From: an uncultured bacterium
GTDB lineage: Bacteria > Cyanobacteriota > Vampirovibrionia > Gastranaerophilales > Gastranaerophilaceae
DNA length: 64,000 bases
NCBI GenBank assembly: GCA_949296245.1
Contig: CASFNW010000019.1
Span: 1-64,000 of the forward strand
Direction: 5' to 3'
Of this stretch, positions 35,700 to 44,923 are shown in pieces. A program made the position numbers and the translations under genes. How positions within the stretch are numbered: position 1 is the stretch's first letter; the number at the start of each line of letters is the position of its first letter. The notes beneath the pieces are model-generated. The model saw nothing but the letters and a program-made list of their open reading frames with translations. It made no database searches and had not been told where the DNA came from.

Positions 35700-35938
35700 T
35701 GAAAATACAAAAATTTTTGAAAAAAGTAGGAATGAGAGCGATTTTAAACCGTTTTGACGATGATGTTAAAGTCATCAGAACAATGTTAAAAATCGAGTGC
35801 GAATTTTCTTCGCCCAGTACCCTTAATACCGTAATAGCCACATTTAAAGAGGAACTGAAAGAAAAAATATCTGAAAATAGAAACTTTTTCAGATACCAAA
35901 AAATAGTACAGGATTTAATAAAAAAGATTGGAGAATAA
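35699..35938 (+). CDS. small basic hypothetical protein
   Basis: 79 residues, basic and helical. Its ATG overlaps the stop of the preceding gene by one base, and the next gene follows after two bases, so all three are translated together. No family was recognised; its job is likely tied to its neighbours. Confidence 0.6.
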   Translation: MKIQKFLKKVGMRAILNRFDDDVKVIRTMLKIECEFSSPSTLNTVIATFKEELKEKISENRNFFRYQKIVQDLIKKIGE

Positions 35939-35940
35939 AA

Positions 35941-37359
35941 ATGAACATGCCCAAAACACCTATTATCATTGAAAAAATTACAAATTTTCTTTTAACTTTA
36001 CAGCCAAGTCTGTATCCAAAAGCAGCATTGTTATTAACGATTGTCAAATTTATGCAGGCTCTAAGCTATAAACGTTTAAGGTTTAACACCTGCTTTGGAA
36101 CAAGGATAACGAACATCTTCGCACTTGTTTTTCTCCCGAGCGGTGGGGGAAAAGACCTCGCCTGCAAAAATCTTGAAAATTTTATTCTTAACACTGTTTT
36201 TGACGACTTCAGCGAAAAATCAAAAGCCGAATATAAAAAAGACTATGACAAGCTGCAACGGATGTACTTAGGCAAAAAAATACCAAAATCAGAGTTAAAT
36301 AAAATTTTCCCTGTTGCATTGGAGTCACAAAACGCTACACCAGAGGGGCTAAAAAAAATTGCGGATTTCCTAAATACTAAAGACTTTGGCGGTATATTTC
36401 TGTTTGTTTCTGAATTAGCATATATTTTTTCAGGCAGTAAAGGAGTAGAACTGTTGTATTATCTTTTAGGATGTTATGACGGAAAAATTGCAGGGAAGTC
36501 TATTAAGGCTGACAATCAAGGTGAAGCTGTTAAAAATATTTCTATTAGTTTTTTAGGCTTTTCTGACCCTGAACGTTTTTTCAACAACACAAACGTAAAC
36601 TTTAACGCTCTATTAGCGACAGGACTTGCAAGAAGGACCTTTTTGATTTTTCAACCAACACTACCTAAAAATCAATTTCTCAAAGCTGAAAGAAATTTGA
36701 TAAAACACGCAAAAGACAAAGCAGAAGGGCTTTCAAAGGAGGTTAAAGACATAATTGATTGTCTTGAATATGAAACCGTTTTTAATGTTTCAAACACAGC
36801 TTACGATAATATATTTGTTCAATACAAACAGAATTGTTTACAAAAATCAGAAACAATGGAAAATTCTCACCTGCAAAAAGAGATTAAAGACAGACCTTTA
36901 AAGGCGTTAAATATAGCTTCCCTCTACGCGGTTTTAAATCATCCGACAGAAAATGTTGTTACAGAAACAGACTTAAAACAAGCGATTGAGACGGTAGAAT
37001 ACTTAAGTACTGACCTTGAAAAATTTATTAACTACACACCGCAAAAATATGACCAGTACCAGCAGTTCTTTGAGTTTTTAAAACGGAACAAAAATAAAGC
37101 TTTTGCCAAAACGGAACTCATCACAAAATATTATTCAGAAACAGGTTTTAGTCGAAAAATATTAAGAAAGGATTTTGATGAGATAGTTTCTGTTGTCAAA
37201 GAAATAGCTGATATGAACGGTTTTACAGTCACATCAAATTTTTTCCATAATAACATAGGACAGAAAATAACATTAAAGGATAAGGTTCAACCTGTTGAAA
37301 ACTGTAAAATTTCTCATATTTCTCCTGTTGATAACACGGGAAACGCTTGTGTAAGTTAA
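35941..37359 (+). CDS. DUF3987-like ATPase, likely replication protein
   Basis: 472 residues. The region VFLPSGGGKDLACKNL looks like a P-loop but has Asp where Thr or Ser is usual after the Lys. GIFLFVSELAYIFSG fits the acidic segment that follows in DUF3987 proteins, which are common in plasmids, phages and integrative elements and are linked to primase or helicase functions. The C-terminal 100 residues may be a winged-helix-like tail. GGAG precedes the ATG. Function is inferred from family and position. Confidence 0.65.
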   Translation: MNMPKTPIIIEKITNFLLTLQPSLYPKAALLLTIVKFMQALSYKRLRFNTCFGTRITNIFALVFLPSGGGKDLACKNLENFILNTVFDDFSEKSKAEYKKDYDKLQRMYLGKKIPKSELNKIFPVALESQNATPEGLKKIADFLNTKDFGGIFLFVSELAYIFSGSKGVELLYYLLGCYDGKIAGKSIKADNQGEAVKNISISFLGFSDPERFFNNTNVNFNALLATGLARRTFLIFQPTLPKNQFLKAERNLIKHAKDKAEGLSKEVKDIIDCLEYETVFNVSNTAYDNIFVQYKQNCLQKSETMENSHLQKEIKDRPLKALNIASLYAVLNHPTENVVTETDLKQAIETVEYLSTDLEKFINYTPQKYDQYQQFFEFLKRNKNKAFAKTELITKYYSETGFSRKILRKDFDEIVSVVKEIADMNGFTVTSNFFHNNIGQKITLKDKVQPVENCKISHISPVDNTGNACVS

Positions 37360-37418
37360 AATTTCACAAATTTTCGATATTTCACACAGTTTAAAAAGAT
37401 TTTTCTTGAAAATCTCCT

Positions 37419-37442
37419 CCCCGTCGAAAAAGGCGGGGTTTC
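37419..37442 (+). terminator. probable terminator after the replication unit
   Basis: CCCCG (37419-37423) pairs with CGGGG (37434-37438), followed by TTTCTTT. The stem is short. Confidence 0.5.
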
Positions 37443-37574
37443 TTTATACGCAGTTTTAACAAACAAAAATGTCAAAAGGTATAGTAACCTGTACAGAGAT
37501 ATTAAAACTTCTCATAACTCGCTTGTTATCGAGGTTTATGACTGTTTTTATATTAAAATAAAGGAGAAAATCAG

Positions 37575-37802
37575 GTGGATAATTCACAACAGGTTGTAAA
37601 TATTCAAAATCAAATTGCTCAAGAGCAAACAAGACATCGTAACCGCATGCAGGCACTAAAGAAAAGTCTTGAAAACGCAAAACGGGCGAACGAAACAGTT
37701 TCACTATACAGAAAAATGTACGAAAAATTTGATAAGCAAGGTATGACAATAAGCCAAATCAGCCGCTGTCTTGATATTCTTATGAGTGAGTATAGGCATT
37801 AG
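37575..37802 (+). CDS. small coiled-coil protein, GTG start
   Basis: 75 residues, basic and predicted coiled coil (QIAQEQTRHRNRMQALKKSL). The GTG start has AAGGAG eight bases upstream. Its C-terminus overlaps the end of the convergent WG-repeat gene by four bases. It has no recognised family; such small proteins beside replication genes may be accessory or mobilization factors. Confidence 0.5.
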   Translation: MDNSQQVVNIQNQIAQEQTRHRNRMQALKKSLENAKRANETVSLYRKMYEKFDKQGMTISQISRCLDILMSEYRH

Positions 37803-38782
37803 TATTGTTGTTTTGGTATTGACCAAACAAACTCGCCTTTTGTATTTATATATCCTTCACGAGTATCAGAAACAATGTAGGCTAGGTCATGTACAAGATA
37901 TGCGAATCCATAGCTTGAATAATCTACACTTTGATTTGAAAAGCTTTGTGCATACTCAAGAGTTGGTTTAATAATATATTCTCCTTTTTTATTTATGTAA
38001 CCGAACTTTCCGTTCAATTTTACAAGAGCTACACCATTAGCAAAATTAGGATTCCAATAATCATAGCCCGCAGGAGGTACATCATAGATAGGCGGTGTTA
38101 TTTCTATTCCATCATAATGTATGTATCCATATTTTGTTGCATCTTGATTATAGTATATTTTGACATCTTCAAAATATTTGCGATCTTTGTTAATGCTAAC
38201 ATAATATGTATCAGGTAATCGTTCTCCTCTTATATTTATATCATATGTTTCTGCGATTTCTTCTGCTATTTCATCGTTATCCATTTGTTCAGCCACTACA
38301 ATTTGAGCTCTGCCTCTATAAAAAAACGGAATAGCTTTACCTTCTAATGGATGATACATAAATATATCTGGTTTAACGGTTGTGATATATGAACCAGTTG
38401 AGTCGAAAATTGAATATCTGACTATAATTGGAATGTTTGGGAAATCTTCATATCCAGTATGAATACTTTTTATTACTTTGCCAAGAAAAATATAACCTTC
38501 GTTAAATTCTCCGATTACCCCGTATTCTTTATTATCAATTTCAAATATAGGTGTTCCGTGTTTATTTATAAAGACAACCTTATCTTTTTTCATTTTATAT
38601 ACAGGATAAAGTTTACTTTCTTTTATTTGTTTATACACTGGCTCTTTTTTATTTTCTTCATATGTAGAAGAATTATTTATATATGCAAAGGCACCCGTAC
38701 AACAGAATATAAGTGTAACTAAAATAATACAGATGTAGCTTTTAGAACTAAAAAAATTTTTATGTATATCTTTTGGGATCAT
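37799..38782 (-). CDS. membrane-anchored WG-repeat protein
   Basis: 327 residues. An N-terminal hydrophobic segment (about 15-35) acts as signal or anchor. The rest contains WG/KWG-type repeats, each with a G-Y/F-I-N-K-x-G core: VFINKHGTPIFE, GYIHYDGIEITP, GYINKKGEYIIKP and GYINTKGEFVWS. Such repeats form a beta-propeller-like surface in proteins outside the inner membrane. The ATG at 38782 has AAGGA nine bases before it. It lies just after the 162-aa secreted protein gene on the same strand. Confidence 0.75.
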   Translation of the reverse strand: MIPKDIHKNFFSSKSYICIILVTLIFCCTGAFAYINNSSTYEENKKEPVYKQIKESKLYPVYKMKKDKVVFINKHGTPIFEIDNKEYGVIGEFNEGYIFLGKVIKSIHTGYEDFPNIPIIVRYSIFDSTGSYITTVKPDIFMYHPLEGKAIPFFYRGRAQIVVAEQMDNDEIAEEIAETYDINIRGERLPDTYYVSINKDRKYFEDVKIYYNQDATKYGYIHYDGIEITPPIYDVPPAGYDYWNPNFANGVALVKLNGKFGYINKKGEYIIKPTLEYAQSFSNQSVDYSSYGFAYLVHDLAYIVSDTREGYINTKGEFVWSIPKQQY

Positions 38783-38824
38783 ATTATTATTTCCTTTACA
38801 TAATTTAATTATCATATGGATTAA

Positions 38825-39313
38825 TTACTCTCTCATACTTTCACAAACCTGTTTTTGTTGTTCATAATAACCGCTGTTTTTTAAATTTTCTTTTCTCCAT
38901 TTCACACGTTCGAGATGTTGTTTGTAGGCAGTATTTTGGTCATACCCCATAGTTCGGTAATAACATTTTTCAATATCTGAGCCAATATCAGAAATTGTTA
39001 GACCTTTTTGTACTCGTTGAAATATAATGTAACAGGGTCTAATATTCCCGCATATATGGTCACATGCCTGTTTAGATTTTTGAGCGGAAAAATCATCATA
39101 AGAAAGAACAACCTTTAACAATTTTAATTCATCAAAGCATGCCTGTTTTTGGGATTTTGGTTCTATTGTTTTTTGAGGTCGAGTATGTTCCTGATATTCT
39201 GTGTTGTAATTTCTCAAAGGCATATTCAAGCCCTCTATCTCAACTTCATAGTAAGCAAATACAGCCTTTTGAAGCAGTAGAGTTATAAATAACAGGATAA
39301 GTATTTTTTTCAT
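38825..39313 (-). CDS. secreted hypothetical protein with paired cysteines
   Basis: 162 residues. A signal peptide (KKILILLFITLLLQKAVFA) is followed by a basic, cysteine-containing mature part (ACFDELK, ACDHICGNIRPC, KCYYRT, VCESMRE), which suggests disulfides outside the cytoplasm. It is probably cotranscribed with the WG-repeat gene downstream (42-base gap). No family was recognised. Confidence 0.6.
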   Translation of the reverse strand: MKKILILLFITLLLQKAVFAYYEVEIEGLNMPLRNYNTEYQEHTRPQKTIEPKSQKQACFDELKLLKVVLSYDDFSAQKSKQACDHICGNIRPCYIIFQRVQKGLTISDIGSDIEKCYYRTMGYDQNTAYKQHLERVKWRKENLKNSGYYEQQKQVCESMRE

Positions 39314-39473
39314 TTATCAACCTTTTTATTAGGGAAACAACAAAAACAAATAATATTTTATACGTTTTGCTATTTTATTATACATATAACGCATAATAAA
39401 ACATCATATTTATACAGTAGACTATATTCTTGTGTAACAGTTTGTCCGATAGCATGAGAGAAAAGGAGCAGTT

Positions 39474-39794
39474 ATGTCATCGGGCAACAAAGTATTCGGA
39501 AAACGTATAAAAGAACTCAGGGAGAGGAAAAAACTTACACAGGAAAAACTAGCTGAAAAAGTAGGACTGGATCTACAAACAATAAGTCGTATAGAAACAG
39601 GGTATTACTTCACGAGTTTTGAAAACCTTGAAAAACTGGCAAACGCTCTTGATGTCACAATGGCTGATTTATTCAACTTCGGACACTTAAAGACAAAAGA
39701 AGAATTGATAAAAGAAATCAACACAGAACTTTCAACCTCATCAGAAAAAGATGTTCAAAGAATACACAAGCTTATTTTCGGGTATTTGAAGTAA
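39474..39794 (+). CDS. XRE-family transcriptional regulator
   Basis: 106 residues with a Cro/CI-type helix-turn-helix: IKELRERKKLTQEKLAEKV then DLQTISRIETG. The C-terminal 40 residues are helical. AAGGAG precedes the ATG. It lies 84 bases upstream of the P-loop ATPase gene on the same strand and probably controls it, a layout common for defence genes. Confidence 0.88.
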   Translation: MSSGNKVFGKRIKELRERKKLTQEKLAEKVGLDLQTISRIETGYYFTSFENLEKLANALDVTMADLFNFGHLKTKEELIKEINTELSTSSEKDVQRIHKLIFGYLK

Positions 39795-39878
39795 TACTGT
39801 TTACAAAATTATATTGTCAATGATAAGTTAATTATATATATAATTATTTATTATTAAGATAAGATTTAAGGAATTAAT

Positions 39879-41414
39879 ATGGTCTATACGTTCAGAAAAG
39901 ATACAAGTATTGGAAATTTAGAAGCAGAGACAGATACTTTTTTAGATGAGTGCTTTGTTGAAACAAATGCTTATAACAATCTTTTAAATTTTGAAAGAAA
40001 TACTAATTTTTTTAAAAGAATAATTGTTGGAAGAACTGGCTCAGGGAAAACGGCTTTATTAAAAAAGCTTACAGAAGCAGATTCTTTATACAAAGAAGAG
40101 GAAATTGAGGCAGAAAAGACTGTTTTTGAATATATAAGAAATAATATTTTTATTAATGAGTTAATAGAAAAAAAAGTTGACTTAAGAATATTTTTTAAAG
40201 CTTTATGGGTTCATGTAATACTTGTAAAAATTATTGAAATACTTACAGATAAAGATACTTTTCTTGATACTTTAATAAGGAAAGATAGAAAAGATTTAAA
40301 AGAATATATAGATAGTTATGAATCTCATTTTTTTGAAGATGAGGCATTGAATGAGATTACAGAAAAATTTACTACCGGAATCAATAGTGAATTATCTAGG
40401 CAACCTGTAAAAGTTGGTGCAGGTATAAATACAGAAGAATATAAACGAACACAATCAATAACCAACAACTATGTTAACAGAGAGTTGATAACTAAACAAC
40501 GAAAAATAGTTAAATATTTAGAACAATTTTATGCTTCTGATAATAAACAAAAAAAGATAATAATAAGTATTGATGATTTAGATAAATCTTGGCTCTTAAA
40601 TCAGAATGTAAAATATGATTTTATAAATGCTTTACTTGACGCTTTAAAAGAATTTTTAGATATATGTTCTGTTAAAGTAATTGTATCTATTAGAACAGAT
40701 ATTTTAGAGGGAGTATATCTTGGAAGTTTAAGACAAGATGAAAAAGATCAATCATTAATTCTTCCAATCGAATGGACAGAGAGAGAAATAAAAGAAGTTT
40801 TAGATAAAAGAATTGCTTTTCTTTTGGAAGACCATTATCAAAAAAAACAAATACCAACTTTTAGCAAAATATTTAGCTTTGAGGTAAAAAATGAGCTTGC
40901 TGATAACTTTATTCTTAAAAGAACAATGTTAAGACCAAGAGATGCAATTGAATTTGTTAATTCCTGTTTTAAATGTGCAGATGGCAATACAGAAATTAAT
41001 GAAAAACATGTAATTGAAGCGGAGGAATATTATTTTTCTTCACGGAAAAAAGCGTTAGAACGTGAATGGCAGAGTATTTATCCAGAAGTACAAACATATA
41101 TCAACTTAATACACAATCTTGGGCAACAAAAATTTAATTTATCAAATTTGTTTAACATTAAAGATTGTATTAAAGAGGAATTATTAAAAACAAATAATGA
41201 TGAAGATCCTTTGGTTCAAACTTTATTAAAACACGATGATCAAAGTATAAAAGAAGTAATTAAAAAACTTTTAGATATATGGTTTTCTATTGGGATTATT
41301 GGTATACATAAAGCTCAAGATTTAATTGTATATTCAAAGTTTGAAAAACAACACCTTGATTTATCTGACTATGAAAAAGAATTTTATATTCATCCTTTAT
41401 TTTGGAGACATTAA
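39879..41414 (+). CDS. P-loop ATPase, Sll1717-like (possible defence gene)
   Basis: 511 residues. Walker A is GRTGSGKTALL (about 51-61) and Walker B is IIISIDDLDKS (about 226-236), followed by a sensor-like VIVSIRTD and LRPRDAIEFVNSC. The N-terminus IGNLEAETDTFLDECF fits the Sll1717 family of P-loop ATPases, which often occur near mobile and defence genes. There is no nuclease or membrane domain, so a partner or the long C-terminal helical part may be the effector. An XRE regulator gene precedes it. AAGGA lies before the ATG. The defence role is an inference. Confidence 0.7.
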   Translation: MVYTFRKDTSIGNLEAETDTFLDECFVETNAYNNLLNFERNTNFFKRIIVGRTGSGKTALLKKLTEADSLYKEEEIEAEKTVFEYIRNNIFINELIEKKVDLRIFFKALWVHVILVKIIEILTDKDTFLDTLIRKDRKDLKEYIDSYESHFFEDEALNEITEKFTTGINSELSRQPVKVGAGINTEEYKRTQSITNNYVNRELITKQRKIVKYLEQFYASDNKQKKIIISIDDLDKSWLLNQNVKYDFINALLDALKEFLDICSVKVIVSIRTDILEGVYLGSLRQDEKDQSLILPIEWTEREIKEVLDKRIAFLLEDHYQKKQIPTFSKIFSFEVKNELADNFILKRTMLRPRDAIEFVNSCFKCADGNTEINEKHVIEAEEYYFSSRKKALEREWQSIYPEVQTYINLIHNLGQQKFNLSNLFNIKDCIKEELLKTNNDEDPLVQTLLKHDDQSIKEVIKKLLDIWFSIGIIGIHKAQDLIVYSKFEKQHLDLSDYEKEFYIHPLFWRH

Positions 41415-41599
41415 TCTTAAACCGTTCGTTTACATTGTATGAATTCATTCAGTAAAAACGGGTGAGTTTTAGTGTATAGATTTATATAATAAAAATAAGA
41501 TTTATACGTATTTATAGGATAATATATATTTTTCGTTTACAGGCAGTTAATTTTTTAATTGCCTTGTTTTTACACGTCAAAAAAATGAAAGGACAGCCT

Positions 41600-42220
41600 A
41601 TGACCGTTTACGCTTACCTCCGTGTCAGTACTTTAGAACAGGACACTGAAAAGAACAAGCTCGAGATTTTGAAGTTCGCCAATGACAAAAGGTTAGGGAA
41701 TGTTGAGTTTATTGAGAGGTTAGGGAATGTTGAGTTTATTGAGGAGAAAGTTACAGGCAAGCTGCATTTCCGTAAGCGTGAGTTAGGGTTGTTGATTGAG
41801 AGAATGGGTATTGATGATATTTTGATTGTACCTGAATTATCGAGACTTGCGAGGTCAATAACACAGATTTTGGAAATACTTAATTTATCAAAAGAAAAAG
41901 GGTTTGTTTTGTATTCGTTAAAAGAAAATTTTGCGAGTAATGACAAAAGTATAACAGCTGTAATAACTTCAACGATATTTGCGCTTGTCGCTCAATTAGA
42001 AAGGGATTTAATCAGTTTGAGAACGAAAGAAGCTTTACAGGCGAAGAAAGCAAGCGGTGTGAAGTTAGGTCGTCCAAAGGGTAAGAAAGGAAAGTCAAAG
42101 CTTGATGTTTACAGGGAAAAAATACTGTATTTAGTGGGTTTGAACGTACCTAAAACAGTTATTGCGAGGGAGTGTGATACTACGGTGGGTAACTTATACA
42201 ACTACCTTAAAACTGTTTAA
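41600..42220 (+). CDS. serine recombinase (resolvase/invertase family)
   Basis: 206 residues. The catalytic serine is in AYLRVSTLEQD (Ser10), the arginines are in VPELSRLARS, and the C-terminus has a helix-turn-helix (NVPKTVIARECDTTVGNLYN). An exact tandem duplication of 27 bp (41690-41743) doubles RLGNVEFIE in the region between the first helix and the catalytic core, which may affect folding. The start at 41600 has AAAGGA before it; a longer frame begins at 41564. It may resolve or invert DNA in the element, or be cargo. Confidence 0.85.
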   Translation: MTVYAYLRVSTLEQDTEKNKLEILKFANDKRLGNVEFIERLGNVEFIEEKVTGKLHFRKRELGLLIERMGIDDILIVPELSRLARSITQILEILNLSKEKGFVLYSLKENFASNDKSITAVITSTIFALVAQLERDLISLRTKEALQAKKASGVKLGRPKGKKGKSKLDVYREKILYLVGLNVPKTVIARECDTTVGNLYNYLKTV

Positions 42221-42277
42221 AATCATATAAATAAGGCGATGAAAGTTTCTTCACCGCCCTATTATTATTAACTAAAA

Positions 42278-42889
42278 TCAGTCAATATAAACATGATGAC
42301 CGTTTATTGTGACCCAACGACCATTACCTGATGAATTGCTTTGAGAAGCATTACTTTTTCTAAAAACAGGATACCGTCTTTTTCTTTCTTCCTGCATTAG
42401 GCGGTATCTGGATTTTATATCATCAGAAAATTTTTGGGTAGGTGTTCTATATTTTCTTGAATCTGACGGATGTGTAATAAGTTCTCCTTTTCTCATTCTT
42501 TTCATAATCTTATCAGCAATAATGTCGTCCATTTTACCTGAATTAATATGTTTAATAACTTCAATAGGATTGTATTCTCTTCTTATCTCTTTAGAAATTT
42601 CTCTTCCGACCTCGTTATTCCACAAGTCCATATTCTTTTCACCTTCTGGTTGATGATTATTCTTGTCCCCCTGCCATTCATGTATATCACCAGCAAGCTT
42701 ACTTAATCCAACAGTTGATTTTAATGCCAGATCTGCTTGCATAAAAGTATGTTTAAAAGCGTCAGCTTCGTTATTCCAGGCATCGTGTGCTCCTGTACCT
42801 ATTTCAAATCCATATATCTTCTGATATTTTTTTGTTTTCGCATAAATTTCATTGTTATATTCTTTAAAATTGTATTTTGTGTTACTCAT
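42278..42889 (-). CDS. DUF6973-like protein with GRWVTING C-terminal module
   Basis: 203 residues. NEADAFKHTFMQADLAL and EKNMDLWNNEVGREI match the His/Asp/Asn pattern of the DUF6973-type domain, found in toxin-like and mobile-element proteins. The last 60 residues (RTPTQKFSDDIKSRYRLM to GRWVTINGHHVYI) are related to the end of the GH108 protein at 31699. There is no signal peptide. It may be an effector fused to a sorting or processing tail; this is inference. Confidence 0.65.
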   Translation of the reverse strand: MSNTKYNFKEYNNEIYAKTKKYQKIYGFEIGTGAHDAWNNEADAFKHTFMQADLALKSTVGLSKLAGDIHEWQGDKNNHQPEGEKNMDLWNNEVGREISKEIRREYNPIEVIKHINSGKMDDIIADKIMKRMRKGELITHPSDSRKYRTPTQKFSDDIKSRYRLMQEERKRRYPVFRKSNASQSNSSGNGRWVTINGHHVYID

Positions 42890-42926
42890 TTTTTTATCCC
42901 TTTCTGTTTTATGCTAAAATTTTTTT

Positions 42927-43343
42927 ATGAAAAAAATTAAGCAATATTTTTCACTAAATTTATTGTCGTTATCAGGTTACATTCTTGCCATATGTTTTTT
43001 ATTAATAATTTTTTATTTTTATCCTCAAGCTTTAGAAGAAAGTCTAAAAAACGGTCCGACAGATAATTTTGAAATTACTGTCGGTCTTTTTCTGTGGCTT
43101 ATAAACATCATTAAATATTTTTTAGCAATTGATGCAACACTTTTGGTTTTAACATTTGTAGAATCAAAAATTTATAAGTGTAACCAAGTTTTATATGACA
43201 AATTTTTTAATAATATACCCGATAAAATTAAAGAAATTCATACAATATTATTCTATACAGGAATAGTCTTTGCTTTAATTCCTGTTATTCTGTTAATACT
43301 TTTTATTTTGAATATTATTGTTGAATTTATTTTCCTTTATTAA
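42927..43343 (+). CDS. small membrane protein
   Basis: 138 residues with three hydrophobic segments: near the N-terminus (YILAICFLLIIFYF), middle (FLWLINIIKYFLAIDATLLVL) and C-terminus (IVFALIPVILLILFIL). It diverges from the DUF6973-like gene with a 37-base gap. In toxin systems such a gene can be an immunity protein, but divergent orientation is unusual for that. No family was recognised. Confidence 0.55.
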   Translation: MKKIKQYFSLNLLSLSGYILAICFLLIIFYFYPQALEESLKNGPTDNFEITVGLFLWLINIIKYFLAIDATLLVLTFVESKIYKCNQVLYDKFFNNIPDKIKEIHTILFYTGIVFALIPVILLILFILNIIVEFIFLY

Positions 43344-43406
43344 ATTAGGTGGGCTGTGACAGCGTAAAGGCATTTTGTTTTCTCCTTAAATTTTTGTACG
43401 ACAATA

Positions 43407-43432
43407 ACGCTAATTGATGATTCAATTAGCGT
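43407..43432. terminator. hairpin between convergent genes
   Basis: ACGCTAATTGA (43407-43417) pairs with TCAATTAGCGT (43422-43432), an 11-bp stem with a four-base loop. No T run, so it is only a possible terminator. Confidence 0.45.
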
Positions 43433-43454
43433 GCAAGATTAATTAAGATTTAAA

Positions 43455-44069
43455 TTAATCAGTTAGATAAGGGTAACGTTTTAAATCTTTTTCATAATCT
43501 TTTATTATAGATTTTATAGAATCATTTAATACAAAATTAGGGTATTTCTTATCAAAGTTTTTATAAAAATTTATTATTTTTACAAGTTCGTCTTTTGATA
43601 TTACATAAACCGAATCCCAAAAGATTCTTTTTGTATCTTGTTTTGACAAAAACTTTAATAATTCACACCAATCCGCATTTAAATAAGAACAGAAATTTTT
43701 GTATAAGTATTTATTATTTTCGGTTATATAAAACTCTCCATTAAAATCCACTCTTAATCCTTTGTCGGCATAGTCTTTTGTATATTTTCTTGCTTGCCAG
43801 TAATATGAGTTTCTATATAGTTTTACCGGTTCCTTTAGTTTAATTCTTATATTCTGTTTTTCTACAGCTTCATAATAAAAATCCCTGAATTTCAAAAACT
43901 CAGTTTCTGCTTCTTTTGTGCCTTTTTTGTCTTTAAATTCATTTTGATAAGCTTTTGTTGCTTCTCTGATTGCATTTATATCAGACAGATTGTATTTTGA
44001 ATAATCTAGAGCAAAAGTACTGTTTGACAGCAGAAAAAATATAAGAAATGTAGAAAACAGTTTTTTCAT
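43455..44069 (-). CDS. secreted hypothetical protein
   Basis: 204 residues. A signal peptide (KKLFSTFLIFFLLSNSTFA) precedes a charged, tyrosine-rich mature domain with two cysteines (NFCSYLNADWCELL). The product is probably periplasmic or exported. No family was recognised. It is on the same strand as the LprI-like pseudogene, 258 bases downstream of it; that gap holds no gene. Confidence 0.6.
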   Translation of the reverse strand: MKKLFSTFLIFFLLSNSTFALDYSKYNLSDINAIREATKAYQNEFKDKKGTKEAETEFLKFRDFYYEAVEKQNIRIKLKEPVKLYRNSYYWQARKYTKDYADKGLRVDFNGEFYITENNKYLYKNFCSYLNADWCELLKFLSKQDTKRIFWDSVYVISKDELVKIINFYKNFDKKYPNFVLNDSIKSIIKDYEKDLKRYPYLTD

Positions 44070-44327
44070 AGATTTAATTGTACCCTATTTTTTATTATTT
44101 ACATAACAATTCACCTCCTAAAAATTTTTATGCGAAAAAAGACAACGATAAGTAATACGTTGCCTAAAAATAAACACAGCTATGCCTAAATTTTGATAAC
44201 GTGGGCGTGCTCCAATTTGAACAAACCTGTTAAAAAGCATTACCTGCCAAATATATTATGTACTATTTTTTCTGAATAATCAACATTTGTGATAATTAAA
44301 TGGTCTTAAATGCTTACGCTTTTGGAA

Positions 44328-44773
44328 TTAATCGTTTACTGTGTTTAAATATTCTTTTAGTTTCAAAGCTCGCTGTTTGACTATATCAACTTTTAAACCT
44401 TTATTTACATTCAAATACATTGTACCCTGCTTATTTTCAAGCATTTTGTCGATAGAACGAAATTCATCAATTTTGTATTTTTCCCAAGAATTTTGAGAAT
44501 TAATTAAACTTTTGAATTTTGAGAATTAATTAAACTTTTATAGCTTTCTTTGTCCAAAACAGATTTTAACTCTGACAAAGTCTTTTTTATTTCCTTTTCC
44601 CATTCTTTTTGAGCAGTTATACTACATTGATTCATCACCTGTGTATCAGAAGTTTTTGATATACAGTCTTGTTCTGCTTTATCAATAGGGTGCAGAGTTG
44701 TCTGTGCGGTTGAGTAACAGCAGGATAAAAATATTAAAGATATGAATATTAGAAACAGTTTTTTCATAAACAT
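44328..44773 (-). pseudogene. LprI-like lipoprotein gene broken by a 26-bp tandem duplication
   Basis: The frame starts at 44773 with a signal peptide (KKLFLIFISLIFLSCCYS) and an LprI/DUF1311-like domain (DKAEQDCISKTSDTQ..NQCSITAQ). At about 44491-44542 the unit ATTTTGAGAATTAATTAAAC plus six bases is present twice. As 26 is not a multiple of three, translation ends early (SLINSQNSKV). Removing one copy joins NSQNSWEKYKIDEFRSID and a C-terminus ending LKEYLNTVND, related to the intact gene at 31129. A sequencing or assembly error is less likely for a duplication of this length. Confidence 0.8.
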
Positions 44774-44923
44774 ATTTTACCTTAAATACTTTTGTAGACA
44801 TAACAAACCAAAATAGCACTATTACCTGAATCTTTATGGGTTAAAGAGTTTTGGTTTCATCGGTGATATTCCTTTCCTGTCGGGTGAATATATCTTTAAA
44901 GGTATAAAAATAGGATAAGAGCG

